Shown: positions 8,424 to 17,574 of the stretch, one piece after another
Layout: each line of letters starts with the position of its first letter
Position numbering within the stretch: position 1 is the stretch's first letter
NCBI RefSeq assembly: GCF_041435215.1
Contig: NZ_CP108394.1
Coordinates: 5,704,001 to 5,768,000, forward strand
Direction of reading: 5' to 3'
DNA from: Streptomyces sp. NBC_01314
Lineage (GTDB): Bacteria > Actinomycetota > Actinomycetes > Streptomycetales > Streptomycetaceae
DNA length: 64,000 nucleotides
Position numbers and translations under genes: made by a program
Notes under the pieces: model-generated
Database searches by the model: none
What the model saw: only the letters and a program-made list of their open reading frames with translations
Told to the model about the DNA's origin: nothing

Positions 8424-8881
8424 GACCACCAATCCAATCTTCCACAGGTAAGAGATGCAATGCGCTAATGACTATTACACACCCCTCGGCCGAGTGCGTT
8501 CTTGCGCAGGGAGGGTGATGATCTTGATCCGGTCGGGAAAGTTTTTCTTCTGCACAGCCAGTGGATGATAAAGGTGCAGGTCAGAGCGTATTCGGCGGAC
8601 GGGGCGAGGTCTTGTTCACAGGCCTGTCCACCGAGTCGTGCACAGGTTTTGCAGGGTTCTCCACAGCATCTGGGCCGTCGTCCACATGCCCTGTGGATAA
8701 CCAGATTGGCTGACGGTGCCGACGGGCCTACGGTGGTGCGGCGCCCGCTCCTCGGCTGATCGCGGAAACCTCGCAAAACCGACGCGCCAGAACCGGAGTT
8801 GGGCCTCTTATTTGTCAGTGTCGTGCCGTAGAAATGAGAAGCACGGCGAGGTCCGCTCGGCGGACGGGAGGAGGTCGCTCG
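8424..8881. promoter_or_regulatory. dnaB upstream region with a DnaA-box cluster
   Basis: A 458-bp divergent intergenic region. Within 8612-8700 lie ttgttcaca (8612-8620), ctgtccacc (8624-8632), ttctccaca (8657-8665), tcgtccaca (8678-8686) and tgtggataa (8692-8700, complement of ttatccaca). Each is within one or two bases of the Streptomyces DnaA box TTGTCCACA; the last matches the E. coli consensus. The dnaB RBS (gggaggagg, 8866-8874) ends the region. It may give DnaA-linked control of dnaB or a DnaA-titrating site. Confidence 0.6.
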
Positions 8882-10360
8882 GTGAGCATTTCCGAGCCCT
8901 TGGACGACCCGTGGGCCGACAGCGGGCCCAGTGATCGTCTGCCCTCTTCCCGACGGCGTCAGGACGACGGAGGCCGGAGCAGAGACGAGCGGCACGACCG
9001 CGGCCGGGACAACGGGGAGTGGGACGGCGGAGGCTCGGCCTTCGAGCGCGTACCACCGCAGGACCTCGACGCCGAGCAGTCAGTCCTCGGCGGCATGCTG
9101 CTGTCCAAGGACGCCATCGCCGACGTGGTCGAGATTCTCAAGGGCCCCGACTTCTACAAGCCGGCGCACGAGACCATTTACCAGGCGATCCTCGACATCT
9201 ACGCCAAGGGAGAGCCCGCCGACCCCATCACCATCGCCGCCGAGCTCACCAAACGCGGCGAGATCACCAAGGTCGGCGGCGCCCCGTATCTGCACACCCT
9301 TGTCCAGACGGTGCCGACGGCGGCGAACGCCGAGTACTACGCGGAGATCGTCCACGAGCGCGCCGTCCTGCGCCGCCTGGTCGAGGCCGGCACCCGCATC
9401 ACCCAGATGGGATATGCGGCCGACGACGACGTCGACGAGATCGTCAACAGAGCTCAGGCTGAGATCTTCGCGGTCACAGAGCAGCGCACCACCGAGGACT
9501 ATCTGCCGCTCGGCGACATCATGGAGGGCGCGCTTGACGAGATCGAGGCGATCGGTTCGCGGTCGGGGGAGATGACTGGTGTGCCGACCGGCTTTACCGA
9601 CCTCGACCAGCTCACCAACGGTCTGCATCCGGGCCAGATGATCATCATCGCGGCCCGTCCCGCCATGGGTAAGTCCACTCTGGCACTGGATTTCGCGCGC
9701 GCTTGTTCGATCAAGCACAACATGCCGAGTGTGATCTTCTCGCTCGAAATGGGTCGCAACGAGATCGCGATGCGTCTGTTGTCGGCCGAGGCACGCGTGG
9801 CCCTGCACCACATGCGGTCCGGCACGATGACGGACGAGGACTGGACTCGACTGGCCCGCCGGATGCCGGACGTCTCGGCAGCGCCGCTCTACATCGACGA
9901 CTCCCCGAACCTGTCGATGATGGAGATCCGCGCCAAGTGCCGACGCCTGAAACAGCGCAACGACCTGAAGCTCGTCATCATCGACTACCTGCAGCTCATG
10001 CAGTCCGGCGGCAAGCGGTCCGAGAGCCGCCAGCAGGAAGTCTCGGACATGTCGCGAAACCTGAAGCTGCTGGCCAAGGAGCTGGAGCTGCCGGTGATCG
10101 CGCTGTCGCAGCTCAACCGTGGTCCTGAGCAGCGCACGGACAAGAAGCCCATGGTCTCCGACCTGCGTGAGTCGGGATCGATCGAGCAGGACGCGGACAT
10201 GGTGATCCTGCTGCACCGAGAGGACGCGTACGAGAAGGAGTCGCCGCGCGCGGGCGAGGCCGACATCATCGTGGGCAAGCACCGTAACGGTCCGACGGCC
10301 ACGATCACGGTCGCCTTCCAAGGCCATTACTCGCGGTTCGTGGACATGGCGCAGACCTGA
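8882..10360 (+). CDS. dnaB: Replicative DNA helicase DnaB
   Basis: 492 residues. It starts at GTG 8882 (SISEPLDDPWADSG) with a strong gggaggagg 7 bp before. A charged, disordered N-terminus of about 50 residues precedes the N-terminal collar (VPPQDLDAEQSVLGGMLL). The RecA-like ATPase domain carries Walker A ARPAMGKST (Lys about 264), Walker B LVIIDYLQLM, and the conserved SQLNRGPEQR and DLRESGSIEQDADMV segments. The hexamer unwinds DNA at the fork. No intein is present, unlike in some actinobacteria. It is monocistronic here. Confidence 0.97.
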   Translation: MSISEPLDDPWADSGPSDRLPSSRRRQDDGGRSRDERHDRGRDNGEWDGGGSAFERVPPQDLDAEQSVLGGMLLSKDAIADVVEILKGPDFYKPAHETIYQAILDIYAKGEPADPITIAAELTKRGEITKVGGAPYLHTLVQTVPTAANAEYYAEIVHERAVLRRLVEAGTRITQMGYAADDDVDEIVNRAQAEIFAVTEQRTTEDYLPLGDIMEGALDEIEAIGSRSGEMTGVPTGFTDLDQLTNGLHPGQMIIIAARPAMGKSTLALDFARACSIKHNMPSVIFSLEMGRNEIAMRLLSAEARVALHHMRSGTMTDEDWTRLARRMPDVSAAPLYIDDSPNLSMMEIRAKCRRLKQRNDLKLVIIDYLQLMQSGGKRSESRQQEVSDMSRNLKLLAKELELPVIALSQLNRGPEQRTDKKPMVSDLRESGSIEQDADMVILLHREDAYEKESPRAGEADIIVGKHRNGPTATITVAFQGHYSRFVDMAQT

Positions 10361-10370
10361 CCCGGGAAAA

Positions 10371-10388
10371 TGTAGGGCCCTAGATTTC
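10371..10388 (+). repeat. Left copy of an 18-bp imperfect direct repeat
   Basis: tgtagggccctagatttc at 10371-10388, just after dnaB. A second copy, tgtagggcctcagatttc (16 of 18 identical), lies at 10733-10750 over the end of the monooxygenase gene. The repeats flank the decayed transposition-ATPase fragment. Confidence 0.6.
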
Positions 10389-10439
10389 GTGACACAGCTT
10401 CAGTCGCGATGGCACGACGGGCACTTGTGCCGAAGTTGT

Positions 10440-10616
10440 GCGACTCCCTGATCGGACCATTCAACCTTTCAGTGATGGGGATTCTGGTCCGGCCCTTCGA
10501 GGACGCAGGGCCCTCGAACAGCGCCTCGTGCTCGCCGACAAGCACCCGGCATGCTTGCGGACGACCTGTCCGACTACCTTTTCGCCCGCAGTACCGGGCA
10601 CATCGGCCCGCCTTGA
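10440..10616 (+). pseudogene. Fragment of a TniB/TnsC-like transposition ATPase
   Basis: Three frames carry pieces of one protein in order: LCDSLIGPFNLSVMGI (from about 10436), ALEQRLVLADKHP (from about 10510), and GMLADDLSDYLFARSTGHIG ending at TGA 10614-10616. Joined, they resemble the C-terminal part of TniB-type AAA ATPases that serve Tn5053/Tn7-like transposons, which as I recall read roughly LEQ-L-L-HPPG-L-DL--YL--RTGG-IGSL. One missing base in the run at 10544-10548 would explain the second frame change. No Walker motifs remain. The alignment is from memory and was not checked by a search. Confidence 0.5.
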
Positions 10617-10732
10617 GCTCCAGGCGGCGGCCCTGGAACAGCAGCGGTGCGACACTTCGCGGCAGCATCGTCCTCGAAGTTTCAGGTCACAGCACCACGC
10701 GTATGTCACGGACGGTGAGAACCTACAGACCT

Positions 10733-10750
10733 TGTAGGGCCTCAGATTTC
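10733..10750 (+). repeat. Right copy of the 18-bp imperfect direct repeat
   Basis: tgtagggcctcagatttc; it contains the stop codon of the flavin monooxygenase (complement of tca 10742-10744). See the left copy at 10371. Confidence 0.6.
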
Positions 10751-11860
10751 TTCAGGTTGGAAGAATGCGAGCATCTTCTGGCTGGCGTCCGGCGACGTCA
10801 GCAATTCCTGCATGTCTGCGGACATCCGGGCGGCAGCGCTGGTGCGTTCGAACATTTCGCGTTCGTATTCTTTGACGGCGGCCGGAAAGTCGTCCGGGTG
10901 CGCGGCCAGCGCGAGACCGAGCAGGGCGCCGTCGAGCAGCGCCATGTTGGCGCCCTCTCCCACCGGCGGCATCAGGTGCGCGGCATCCCCGACCAGCGTG
11001 ACGCCCGGCGTCGACGGCCAGGTCAGGCCGACCGGGAGAGTGGTGATCGACCGCGGCACGACCGTGTCGTCGCAGGCCGCGATCAGCGCGGTGATCCGTG
11101 AGTCCCAGCCGGGGAGCAGGTCGATCAGCCGCGCCCGGGCGCCGGCCGGGTCGTCGAACGGGATCCCGCTGGTAGCGAACCAGTCCTCGGTGGTGTTGTA
11201 GAAGCTGAGGCCGATGCGAACGCGGCCGTCGCCGTTGCGCTGCGCCGCCAGGGACAGACCGTTGCCGAGCACCCAGTAATTGCCGCGCCCGACCATCGCC
11301 GCGAGGTCGGGGTGCGTGCGGTCGATGTCGGGAATGCCGACCTCGACGATGTTCTGGCCGATATGCGCCGGGCGGGCGTCGGTGAGCAGCGCGCGGACCC
11401 GGGACTGGGCGCCGTCCGCGCCGACCATCAGGTCATGCGTCGCACTGCTGCCGTCGGCGAAGTGCAGCAGGCCGTTGTTGTCGGCGGATGTGAACGCGTG
11501 CCCCCAGCGCACCACGTCTTCGGGGAGGGAATCCAGCAGCAGATTGCGCAGATCGGCGCGGTCGACCTCGGGTCGCTCAAGCGGGGCGTCGTCGGGCGTG
11601 TCCTCCTGGAGCAGCAGGGTGCCATCCGGCTCGAGAAGTCGCATGTCCTGGCCTTCACCACGGGCGATCTCGTAGAACTGGTCGATCAGACCGGCCTCGC
11701 GCAGCGCCCGCTGGCCGGAGTGGATGTCGAGCATGCCGCCCTGACCGCGCGCACCGCGTGATGATTCACGTTCATAGACGACGGAATCCATGCCGTTCAC
11801 GTGCAGCACACGGGCGAGAGCCAGGCCGCCGAGGCCCGCTCCGACGATGGCAATGGTCAT
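10742..11860 (-). CDS. FAD-dependent monooxygenase (PHBH/TetX-like fold)
   Basis: 372 residues. The N-terminus TIAIVGAGLGGLALARVLH is the dinucleotide-binding fingerprint (G7, G9, G12). A DG-type motif follows (DLMVGADGAQSRVR), then the second FAD motif VTLVGDAAHLMPPVGEGANMAL. These define group A aromatic flavoprotein monooxygenases, which hydroxylate aromatic or polyketide substrates; the TetX/MhqA branch can inactivate drugs. Start ATG 11860 has ggggaagg 5 bp upstream, although the ORF is open further. It is divergent from a TetR gene with a shared palindromic region, so it is probably repressed by that TetR. The substrate is unknown. It may be cargo of the decayed mobile element beside it. 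Confidence 0.87.
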   Translation of the reverse strand: MTIAIVGAGLGGLALARVLHVNGMDSVVYERESSRGARGQGGMLDIHSGQRALREAGLIDQFYEIARGEGQDMRLLEPDGTLLLQEDTPDDAPLERPEVDRADLRNLLLDSLPEDVVRWGHAFTSADNNGLLHFADGSSATHDLMVGADGAQSRVRALLTDARPAHIGQNIVEVGIPDIDRTHPDLAAMVGRGNYWVLGNGLSLAAQRNGDGRVRIGLSFYNTTEDWFATSGIPFDDPAGARARLIDLLPGWDSRITALIAACDDTVVPRSITTLPVGLTWPSTPGVTLVGDAAHLMPPVGEGANMALLDGALLGLALAAHPDDFPAAVKEYEREMFERTSAAARMSADMQELLTSPDASQKMLAFFQPEEI

Positions 11861-11892
11861 GGTTACCTTCCCCTTCGATACGACGTACGGAC

Positions 11893-11924
11893 CCATACAC
11901 TGTATCGCTCGATGCGATGTATGG
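11893..11924. promoter_or_regulatory. Candidate TetR operator
   Basis: The 72-bp gap between the divergent genes holds ccataca (11893-11899) and tgtatgg (11918-11924) as inverted arms. Inside are two shorter palindromes, atacactgtat (11895-11905) and atcgctcgatgcgat. The position right before both starts fits TetR autoregulation and repression of the monooxygenase. Confidence 0.6.
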
Positions 11925-11932
11925 TTAGCGGC

Positions 11933-12613
11933 ATGTTGGTGTGGGAGAGGCCGGAGCCGCCGAATCGACCCGTGCCGGCCCCTTTGAGCCGGGAGCGGAT
12001 CGTGCGTGCGGCGATCCAGCTGGCTGACGCCGACGGTCTGGACGCGGTATCGCTGCGCAAGGTCGCCAGCGCGCTGGATGTTCGTCCGATGCGGCTGTAC
12101 GGCTACATCGCGAGCAAGGAGGAGTTGCTCGACCTCATGGTCGACGCTGTCCACGCCGAGATCCGGCCGGTCGGAGACGGCTGGCGGGAGGTGCTCCAGT
12201 CTCTCGCCGAAGCGACTCGGCACGCCGCTCACGAGCACGAATGGCTCGCCGATCTACTGGGTGGCCGACCTCAGCTCGGGCCGCACGCGCTGGCCAGTGG
12301 GGAGACCGTGGTGGCCGCGCTGGGCGGCGTCGACGTGGACGCCATCATGCCGGTGGTCGCCGCCGTCAACGCGTACGCGATCGGGGCGGTGCGTCGGGAG
12401 GTCGCCGAGCGGCGTGCCGAGCGGGCCACAGGGATGGACGAGAAGCGTTGGCAGGCCGCACTCGGGCCCTATCTGGAGCGGACCTTCGCCACCGGCCGAT
12501 TCCCCGCGCTGGCCACGGTGGTGCGCGATGCCGCCCACCTGGACGCCGACCGCACCTTCCGGATTGGCCTCGACTTCCTGCTCGACGGCATTGAAGGCCG
12601 CATCTCACGGTGA
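11933..12613 (+). CDS. TetR-family transcriptional regulator
   Basis: 226 residues from ATG 11933 (ATG 11921 is also possible). The helix-turn-helix lies at about residues 22-65: SRERIVRAAIQLADADGLDAVSLRKVA then LYGYIASKEELLDLMVD. The C-terminal domain looks like the TetR_C type found in regulators of tetracycline-type or flavin enzymes. It probably senses the substrate of the divergently transcribed monooxygenase. The following 246 bp (12614-12859) contain no recognisable gene. Confidence 0.88.
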   Translation: MLVWERPEPPNRPVPAPLSRERIVRAAIQLADADGLDAVSLRKVASALDVRPMRLYGYIASKEELLDLMVDAVHAEIRPVGDGWREVLQSLAEATRHAAHEHEWLADLLGGRPQLGPHALASGETVVAALGGVDVDAIMPVVAAVNAYAIGAVRREVAERRAERATGMDEKRWQAALGPYLERTFATGRFPALATVVRDAAHLDADRTFRIGLDFLLDGIEGRISR

Positions 12614-12859
12614 CGCGCGGCCGAGGGGGCGGACCGGTACCGCCCATAGCGCCAGGTCGGCGCCGACACGTTGCAGACTACGCAACGTCGCCAAAGTGCG
12701 CGGAAACCGAAGGAACGCCACGGAACTGAGATTCCAGCCGCATCACATCCTTGATGCAACCCAGGATTCGCTGGTCAGCTGAGATCGACATGCCACGCGA
12801 TTGGCGACCCTACGGGAAATGCGCTCGACGCATGGTGTCAGGCCCGGTGAACTGGCCGC

Positions 12860-14245
12860 ATGACAACACCTCAGGAAGATCTGCTTCCCGCCACACGCCG
12901 GGCTCTGCTGCACTGCATCGCCGTCGCTCAGACCGAGGGACGGGCACCGTCGCTGGTCGCGGCGGTGGTCCGGGGCGGGGAGACGGTGTGGAACGGGGCG
13001 CGGACCTCGGTGGTGGGGCACGCGCCGGACGCGAACGTGCAGTACCGGATCGGTTCGATCACCAAGACCTTCACCGCGGTTCTGGTCCTGCGGCTGCGTG
13101 ACGAGGGTGTGCTGGACCTCGGTGATCCGCTGGAGAAGCATCTGCCGGGTACCGGCGCGGGGGAGGCGACCATCGCCGAACTGCTCGCGCACACGGGCGG
13201 ACTGGCAGCCGAGTCGCCGTCGCCCTGGTGGGAGCGTACCCCGGGCTCGCTCCGCCCGGAGCTCGCCGATGTGCTCGGCGAACAGCCCCACCGCCATCCC
13301 GTTGGCCGCCGCTTCCACTACTCCAACCCGGGCTTCACGCTCCTCGGCGCGCTTGTCGAACAGTTGAGGGGCGCGCCGTGGGAGGACACCTTGCGGCGCG
13401 AGGTGCTCGAACCGCTTGGCCTGCGCCGCACGACGTGGCACCCGGAGGCACCGCACGCCGGCGGCTGGGCCGTGCATCCCTGGGCGGACGTGATGCTGCC
13501 GGAGCAGGTCGAGGACTTGGGTCGCATGGGTCCTGCCGGCCAACTCTGGTCGACGGCAGCCGACTTGGCGCGCTTCGCGGTCTTCCTGGCAAACGGGGAC
13601 GACCGGGTGCTGAGCGTGGAGTCCGTGCGGGAGATGCGGACGCCGGCCGCGCCGGGGGAGGCTGCCGACGTGTCGGCCGGCTCGGCGTACGGGCTCGGGA
13701 TGCAGCTCCACCACCGGGACGGCCGGTTCCTCGTCGGGCACGGAGGTTCGGTTCCCGGCTTCCTCGCACAGATGACCCTCAGCGTCGAGGACGATCTGGC
13801 GGCCGTCGTGCTGACCAACTGCACCTCCGGGCCGGTGGTGTCGGAGGTGGCAGCCGACCTCGTACGCATCGTGGCGGACGCCGAGCCGCGGATCCCCGAG
13901 CCTTGGCGGCCGTTGCCCGAGGTGGACCGCTCGGTCCTGGAGTTGGTCGGCCCTTGGTACTGGGGGACGTACAGCTTCGTGTTGCGTCTCGGCGCCGGCG
14001 GCGGGCTCTCGCTGGATCCGCTCTCCGCCACCTTGCGCGGCGCTCGATTCCGGGCCAACGACGACGGCAGTTGGACCGGGCTCAACGGCTACTTCGCCGG
14101 AGAGCTCCTGAGGGCCGTACGAAGGACCGACGGGACCGTGAGCCATCTGGACCTCGGGTCGTTCGTGTTCACGCGTCAGCCGTACGACGAGGGCGCTCCG
14201 GTACCGGGTGGAGTGGATCCCGAGGGGTGGCGCGGGATCTCGTAG
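12860..14245 (+). CDS. Beta-lactamase-fold serine hydrolase (class C / PBP-like)
   Basis: 461 residues with the three serine-hydrolase motifs of the beta-lactamase family: S66-I-T-K69, the Tyr motif YSNPG (about 154), and the third motif GHGGSVPG (about 295). A C-terminal domain of about 130 residues follows (WYWGTYSFVLRLG). There is no signal peptide, which argues against a secreted beta-lactamase and for an intracellular esterase or peptidase. Start ATG 12860; the RBS is weak. A parS site lies 36 bp after the stop. Confidence 0.85.
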   Translation: MTTPQEDLLPATRRALLHCIAVAQTEGRAPSLVAAVVRGGETVWNGARTSVVGHAPDANVQYRIGSITKTFTAVLVLRLRDEGVLDLGDPLEKHLPGTGAGEATIAELLAHTGGLAAESPSPWWERTPGSLRPELADVLGEQPHRHPVGRRFHYSNPGFTLLGALVEQLRGAPWEDTLRREVLEPLGLRRTTWHPEAPHAGGWAVHPWADVMLPEQVEDLGRMGPAGQLWSTAADLARFAVFLANGDDRVLSVESVREMRTPAAPGEAADVSAGSAYGLGMQLHHRDGRFLVGHGGSVPGFLAQMTLSVEDDLAAVVLTNCTSGPVVSEVAADLVRIVADAEPRIPEPWRPLPEVDRSVLELVGPWYWGTYSFVLRLGAGGGLSLDPLSATLRGARFRANDDGSWTGLNGYFAGELLRAVRRTDGTVSHLDLGSFVFTRQPYDEGAPVPGGVDPEGWRGIS

Positions 14246-14281
14246 GCGTGGTTCTGGCACCGGTGGAGTTCCGGCTTGCGA

Positions 14282-14297
14282 TGTTTCACGTGAAACA
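14282..14297. other. parS site
   Basis: Exact tgtttcacgtgaaaca in the 81-bp gap between the convergent beta-lactamase-fold and GNAT genes. Confidence 0.93.
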
Positions 14298-14326
14298 GGA
14301 ACCCACCGGCATCCCAGGGTCGCTTC

Positions 14327-14779
14327 TCAGAGCGGCAGTTTGAAGCCCACATGGGTGGCCTCGAAGCCGAGCCGCTCGTAGAAACGGTGGGCGTCGGTGC
14401 GCTCGACGTCGGACGTCAGCTGCACCAACTGGCAGCCCTGGTCCCGTGATGAGCCGACCGCCCACTCGATGAGCCGCGTACCGAGGCCGCTGCCGCGCTC
14501 ATCGGCATGGACACGCACTCCTTCGATGATCGAGCGGGTGGAGCCGCGCCGGGAGAGGCCGGGAATGATCGTCAGCTGGAGTGTGCCGACGACGCGGTTC
14601 TCGCGGGTGGCGACCACCACGTGCTGGTTGGGGTCGCCGCTGAGGCGTTTCAGCGCTGCGAAGTAGGGGGCGAGATCGTCCGGCGATTCGCGTCGGGCGC
14701 CCAAGGGGTCGTCGGCCAGCATCGCGACGATCTCCGGGACGTCGTCCTCGGTCGCCGGGCGAATTTCCAGATCTCCCAC
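14327..14779 (-). CDS. GNAT-family N-acetyltransferase
   Basis: 150 residues. It opens LEIRPATEDDVPEIVAML and has the acetyl-CoA loop VHADERGSGLGTRLIEWAV (R/Q-x-x-G-x-G/A) and the C-terminal motif DAHRFYERLGFEATHVGF. The acceptor substrate is unknown. It is monocistronic; a frameshifted MFS gene lies directly upstream on the other strand. Confidence 0.9.
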   Translation of the reverse strand: MGDLEIRPATEDDVPEIVAMLADDPLGARRESPDDLAPYFAALKRLSGDPNQHVVVATRENRVVGTLQLTIIPGLSRRGSTRSIIEGVRVHADERGSGLGTRLIEWAVGSSRDQGCQLVQLTSDVERTDAHRFYERLGFEATHVGFKLPL

Positions 14780-14792
14780 GCCTGCACCCTAT

Positions 14793-15997
14793 GCGGGCAC
14801 GTTCAGTGACTCCACGACGCGGACCAGGGGAGCCAGTTCGGACTTCCTGGCCGCCTCGTCGTTCGGCATCGGTACGACTGAGTTCGTGATCATGGAAGTG
14901 CTGCCGGAGGGCGCGGGCGAATTCGGTGTCTCCATCCCCACCGTGGGGTCCTCGTGACCGGCTACGCACTGGGTGTCGTGTTCGGAGCGCCGATCATGAC
15001 CGCTCTGGGCGCTCGGGTGTCCCGCAAGCGGATGCTCATGCTGGTGATGGGGCTGTTCACCGCGGGTAATCTGCTCTCCGAGCTCGCCCCCACCTACTCC
15101 GTCATGCTGCTCGGCCGTGTGGTCGCCTCACTCGCGCACGGCGCCCGCTTCGGCATCGGCTCGGTGGTCGCGACCGAACTGGTCGCCCGGGACCGGAAGG
15201 CCGGTGCCCTCGTGATGATGTTCAGCGGTCTGACTGTCGGGAACGTCGTCGGGGTGCCGCTGGGCACCCTGATCGGGCAGTCCGGCTGGCGGGTCACTTC
15301 GCAGGGGTCGCGGCGCTGGGTGTCGTCGGGCTGCCGGGCATCGCCCGGCTGGTCCCCGACACAGGCGGGCCCAAGGACGTTCGCCTCCGCCACGAGCAGG
15401 CCGCCTTCAAGAACATCCAGGTCTTGCCGGCCATGGCGATGACGGTGCTGGCTTCGGTGGTGTCTTCGCGGCCATCACCTACATCGCCCCGATGTTGACG
15501 CGCGTCGTCGACTTCGACGACTCCTCCGTCACCTGGCTCCCGTCCTCTTCAGCCTCGGCATGGTCGGCGGCAATCTCGTGGGTGGCAAGTACGCCGACCG
15601 CGCGCTGATGTCTCTGCTGTACGTCTCGATGGGCGCACAGGCCGTCGTCCTCGGGCTCTTCTCGTTCGCTGCCCACTACAAGATCGCCGCAGCCGTGAAC
15701 ATCGGTGCCTTCAACCTTGGCAACGCGCTCTTCGCATGGCTTGGCGGCCCCGTCATCGACGCGGGCCTCGGCTACATGGCACCCAGCTGGGTCCACCCCC
15801 TCGCGGTCAGCGCTCTTGCGCCGGCGCTCGTCGCGACGATGCTGGAGCGCAGGGGCAGCGCCGTCGGCAGGGTCGCCAAGGCCTCCGGAGCGACTGCGCA
15901 GCGGCCGGCCGGCCCGGCCACCGCCACTGACGGCTGGCCGGCCTCAGCCCGCTGCCACGGTCAGCGGGGCGTACCGCCGGGTCCAGTCGCCCGGTAG
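14793..15997 (+). pseudogene. MFS efflux transporter, multiply frameshifted
   Basis: A complete MFS drug or sugar exporter of the AraJ/CmlR type can be read only by changing frame four times: FGIGTTEFVIMEVLPE (from about 14862), then VTGYALGVVFGAPIMTALGARVS, then FAGVAALGVVGLPGIARLVPD, then FGGVFAAITYIAPMLTRVVDF, then LGMVGGNLVGGKYADR to the stop at 15997. Each change is the loss of one base, near 14943, 15298, 15453 and 15540. No clear start codon is left; the conserved N-terminus SDSTTRTRGASSDFLAASSF begins near 14807. It is either a decayed gene or a gene with sequencing deletions. Its end overlaps the convergent GNAT gene. Confidence 0.85.
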
Positions 15998-16831
15998 CTC
16001 GGAGAGCCCGTACATCATCACCGAGTTGAAGGCGATCGACGCCAGGCCGCGTTTCTTCACCCACGTCAGCAGTTCCTCATGGCGCACGTCGATGTCGGTG
16101 CGCAAAGGTCGGTCGGTGTGGGCGGCCAGGGAAGCGATGAGCGCCTTCGCCGTCTGTGTGTCACGGGCGATCAGTGGGCCGACGACATGGTCGTCCATGT
16201 TGGGCCAGGCGGTTGCGTAACCGATGATCCGGCCCTTCTCCTCGGCCACGCGCAGCTGGTCGGCGAAGGCGGGGAGCCGGGTGATGACGTGCGTGCGATC
16301 CGTGCCGAAGACCTCTTCGTCGAGGCGGAGGATCGTGGTGAGATCCTCGGCCGTGGCCGGGCGCGTGAAGACCGCAGGATCGGGCCCTTCCGGTGTGAAG
16401 TGTCCGCGAACCATCTCGGCCCGCCCGGTGACCTTGAAGCCCAGCTCCTCATAGAGCGGACGTCCGTACGGGGTCGCGTGCAGGGTCAACGGAGTCGTGC
16501 CCATCTCCGTGACGACATGGCGCATCAGGCGGCGGCCGATGCCCTGGCGGGCGTGCCGCTCGGCGACCAGAACCATGCCGATCGCACCCAGATCCGGGCG
16601 GCCCGCCGGCCCGTACTCGGTCACCACGCAGGCGGTGACAAGGCCACCCTCGGGGTCGTCGACGCCGTACCCGGTGCCGGCTGCGAGTAGCAGCCCCCAC
16701 TTGTGCTCCTCGCGAGGCCAGCCCCGGTCCTCGGACAGATCGGCGCAGGCGGTCCGATCGCGAGGCGTCAGGCGGCGGATGGGCAGAGCGGTGGGGGAAG
16801 GTGTCGACACGCAGGTCAGGCTGTCCGACAC
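15944..16831 (-). CDS. Two-domain GNAT-family acetyltransferase
   Basis: About 295 residues from GTG 16831. The first GNAT domain (LPIRRLTPRDRTACADLSEDRGW, with the CoA loop RHARQGIGRRLMRHVV) is followed by a second GNAT-like domain (FTRPATAEDLTTILRLDEEVFG, ending in NSVMMYGLSELPG). The start is uncertain: GTG 16810 and ATG 16882 are also in frame, and the frame stays open to 16981 across a parS site, which argues against the longest version. The substrate is unknown. Confidence 0.82.
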   Translation of the reverse strand: MSDSLTCVSTPSPTALPIRRLTPRDRTACADLSEDRGWPREEHKWGLLLAAGTGYGVDDPEGGLVTACVVTEYGPAGRPDLGAIGMVLVAERHARQGIGRRLMRHVVTEMGTTPLTLHATPYGRPLYEELGFKVTGRAEMVRGHFTPEGPDPAVFTRPATAEDLTTILRLDEEVFGTDRTHVITRLPAFADQLRVAEEKGRIIGYATAWPNMDDHVVGPLIARDTQTAKALIASLAAHTDRPLRTDIDVRHEELLTWVKKRGLASIAFNSVMMYGLSELPGDWTRRYAPLTVAAG

Positions 16832-17574
16832 GAGCCCTCGGCGTCCACCGGTTTGCGGTCGGACGTACGCCCTTTTGGCCATCTCGTGCACAACTGCACA
16901 GCGCGCGGACAGATGTTTCACGTGAAACATCCGTCTCCAGGCATATGCGTGCAGACATGGTTGGCCCTGGCGCGACTGCATCCCCCGACCCGGGGAGGCG
17001 TGTGGCGCATGCGGGGCAGGCTGGACGCGGCCCTCTTCGGTACTGTGCCGATCTCGGTGGCCATGAATGCCGGGGAGTATCCGATGAGGCCGACCACTCG
17101 CTCGTGAGGGGCGGAATCTGTGGGATGCCTATGAATTGGTGCGACGCGCCCGGTAATTGAAGGAATTGCTGATTCGCTCCCATGGAATTCCCGGTACGGC
17201 ATGGGGGGACTTGTGTGTGGCGGCCCTGCCGGTAGGGTCGAGTCCGGTTCGTGTCCGAAGCGAGATGCAGTCGTCTCATGGTGGGGGTACGAACACGGCT
17301 CAGTGCAGCCTAACCGGACAGGGAGATCGAGGACCTGCGTTTACCGTTACGGGGCGGGGGCGGTCGTGCGCCGTGGAACGCTGCCGTGAGTGCTGCGGCT
17401 CACGTCACACTCTCACCTACTAGTCCGTACGGAGCGGGAACCCCGATTGAATGTGGCCGCATTGGTCGACGGGGAACGCACGGGGAAAGCAAGGCCGTCC
17501 GCGGGGGAAAGCGTGCGACTTCCGACTGGAGGCGTACGCAGATCGACCGAAAGATGCTTGAGGCGAGGCAGACC
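16832..17574. other. 743-bp intergenic region with one parS site
   Basis: The divergent gap between the GNAT and flavohaemoprotein genes. Apart from the parS copy at 16914 and a small inverted repeat (gtgagtgctgcggctcac, 17385-17402), I see no gene, RNA or repeat. Short open frames here have no RBS and no recognisable protein. Confidence 0.5.
16914..16929. other. parS site
   Basis: Exact tgtttcacgtgaaaca upstream of the two-domain GNAT gene, inside its unlikely longer 5' reading frame. Confidence 0.93.

Noticed and set aside
12614..12859. Inverted repeat cgttgcagactacgcaacg near 12670
   Set aside because: Only a 6-bp stem; no U-tract or other support for a terminator or operator.
16849..17423. 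Several open frames in the GNAT-flavohaemoprotein gap
   Set aside because: No RBS or recognisable motif; atypical Ser/Arg/Cys-rich composition.
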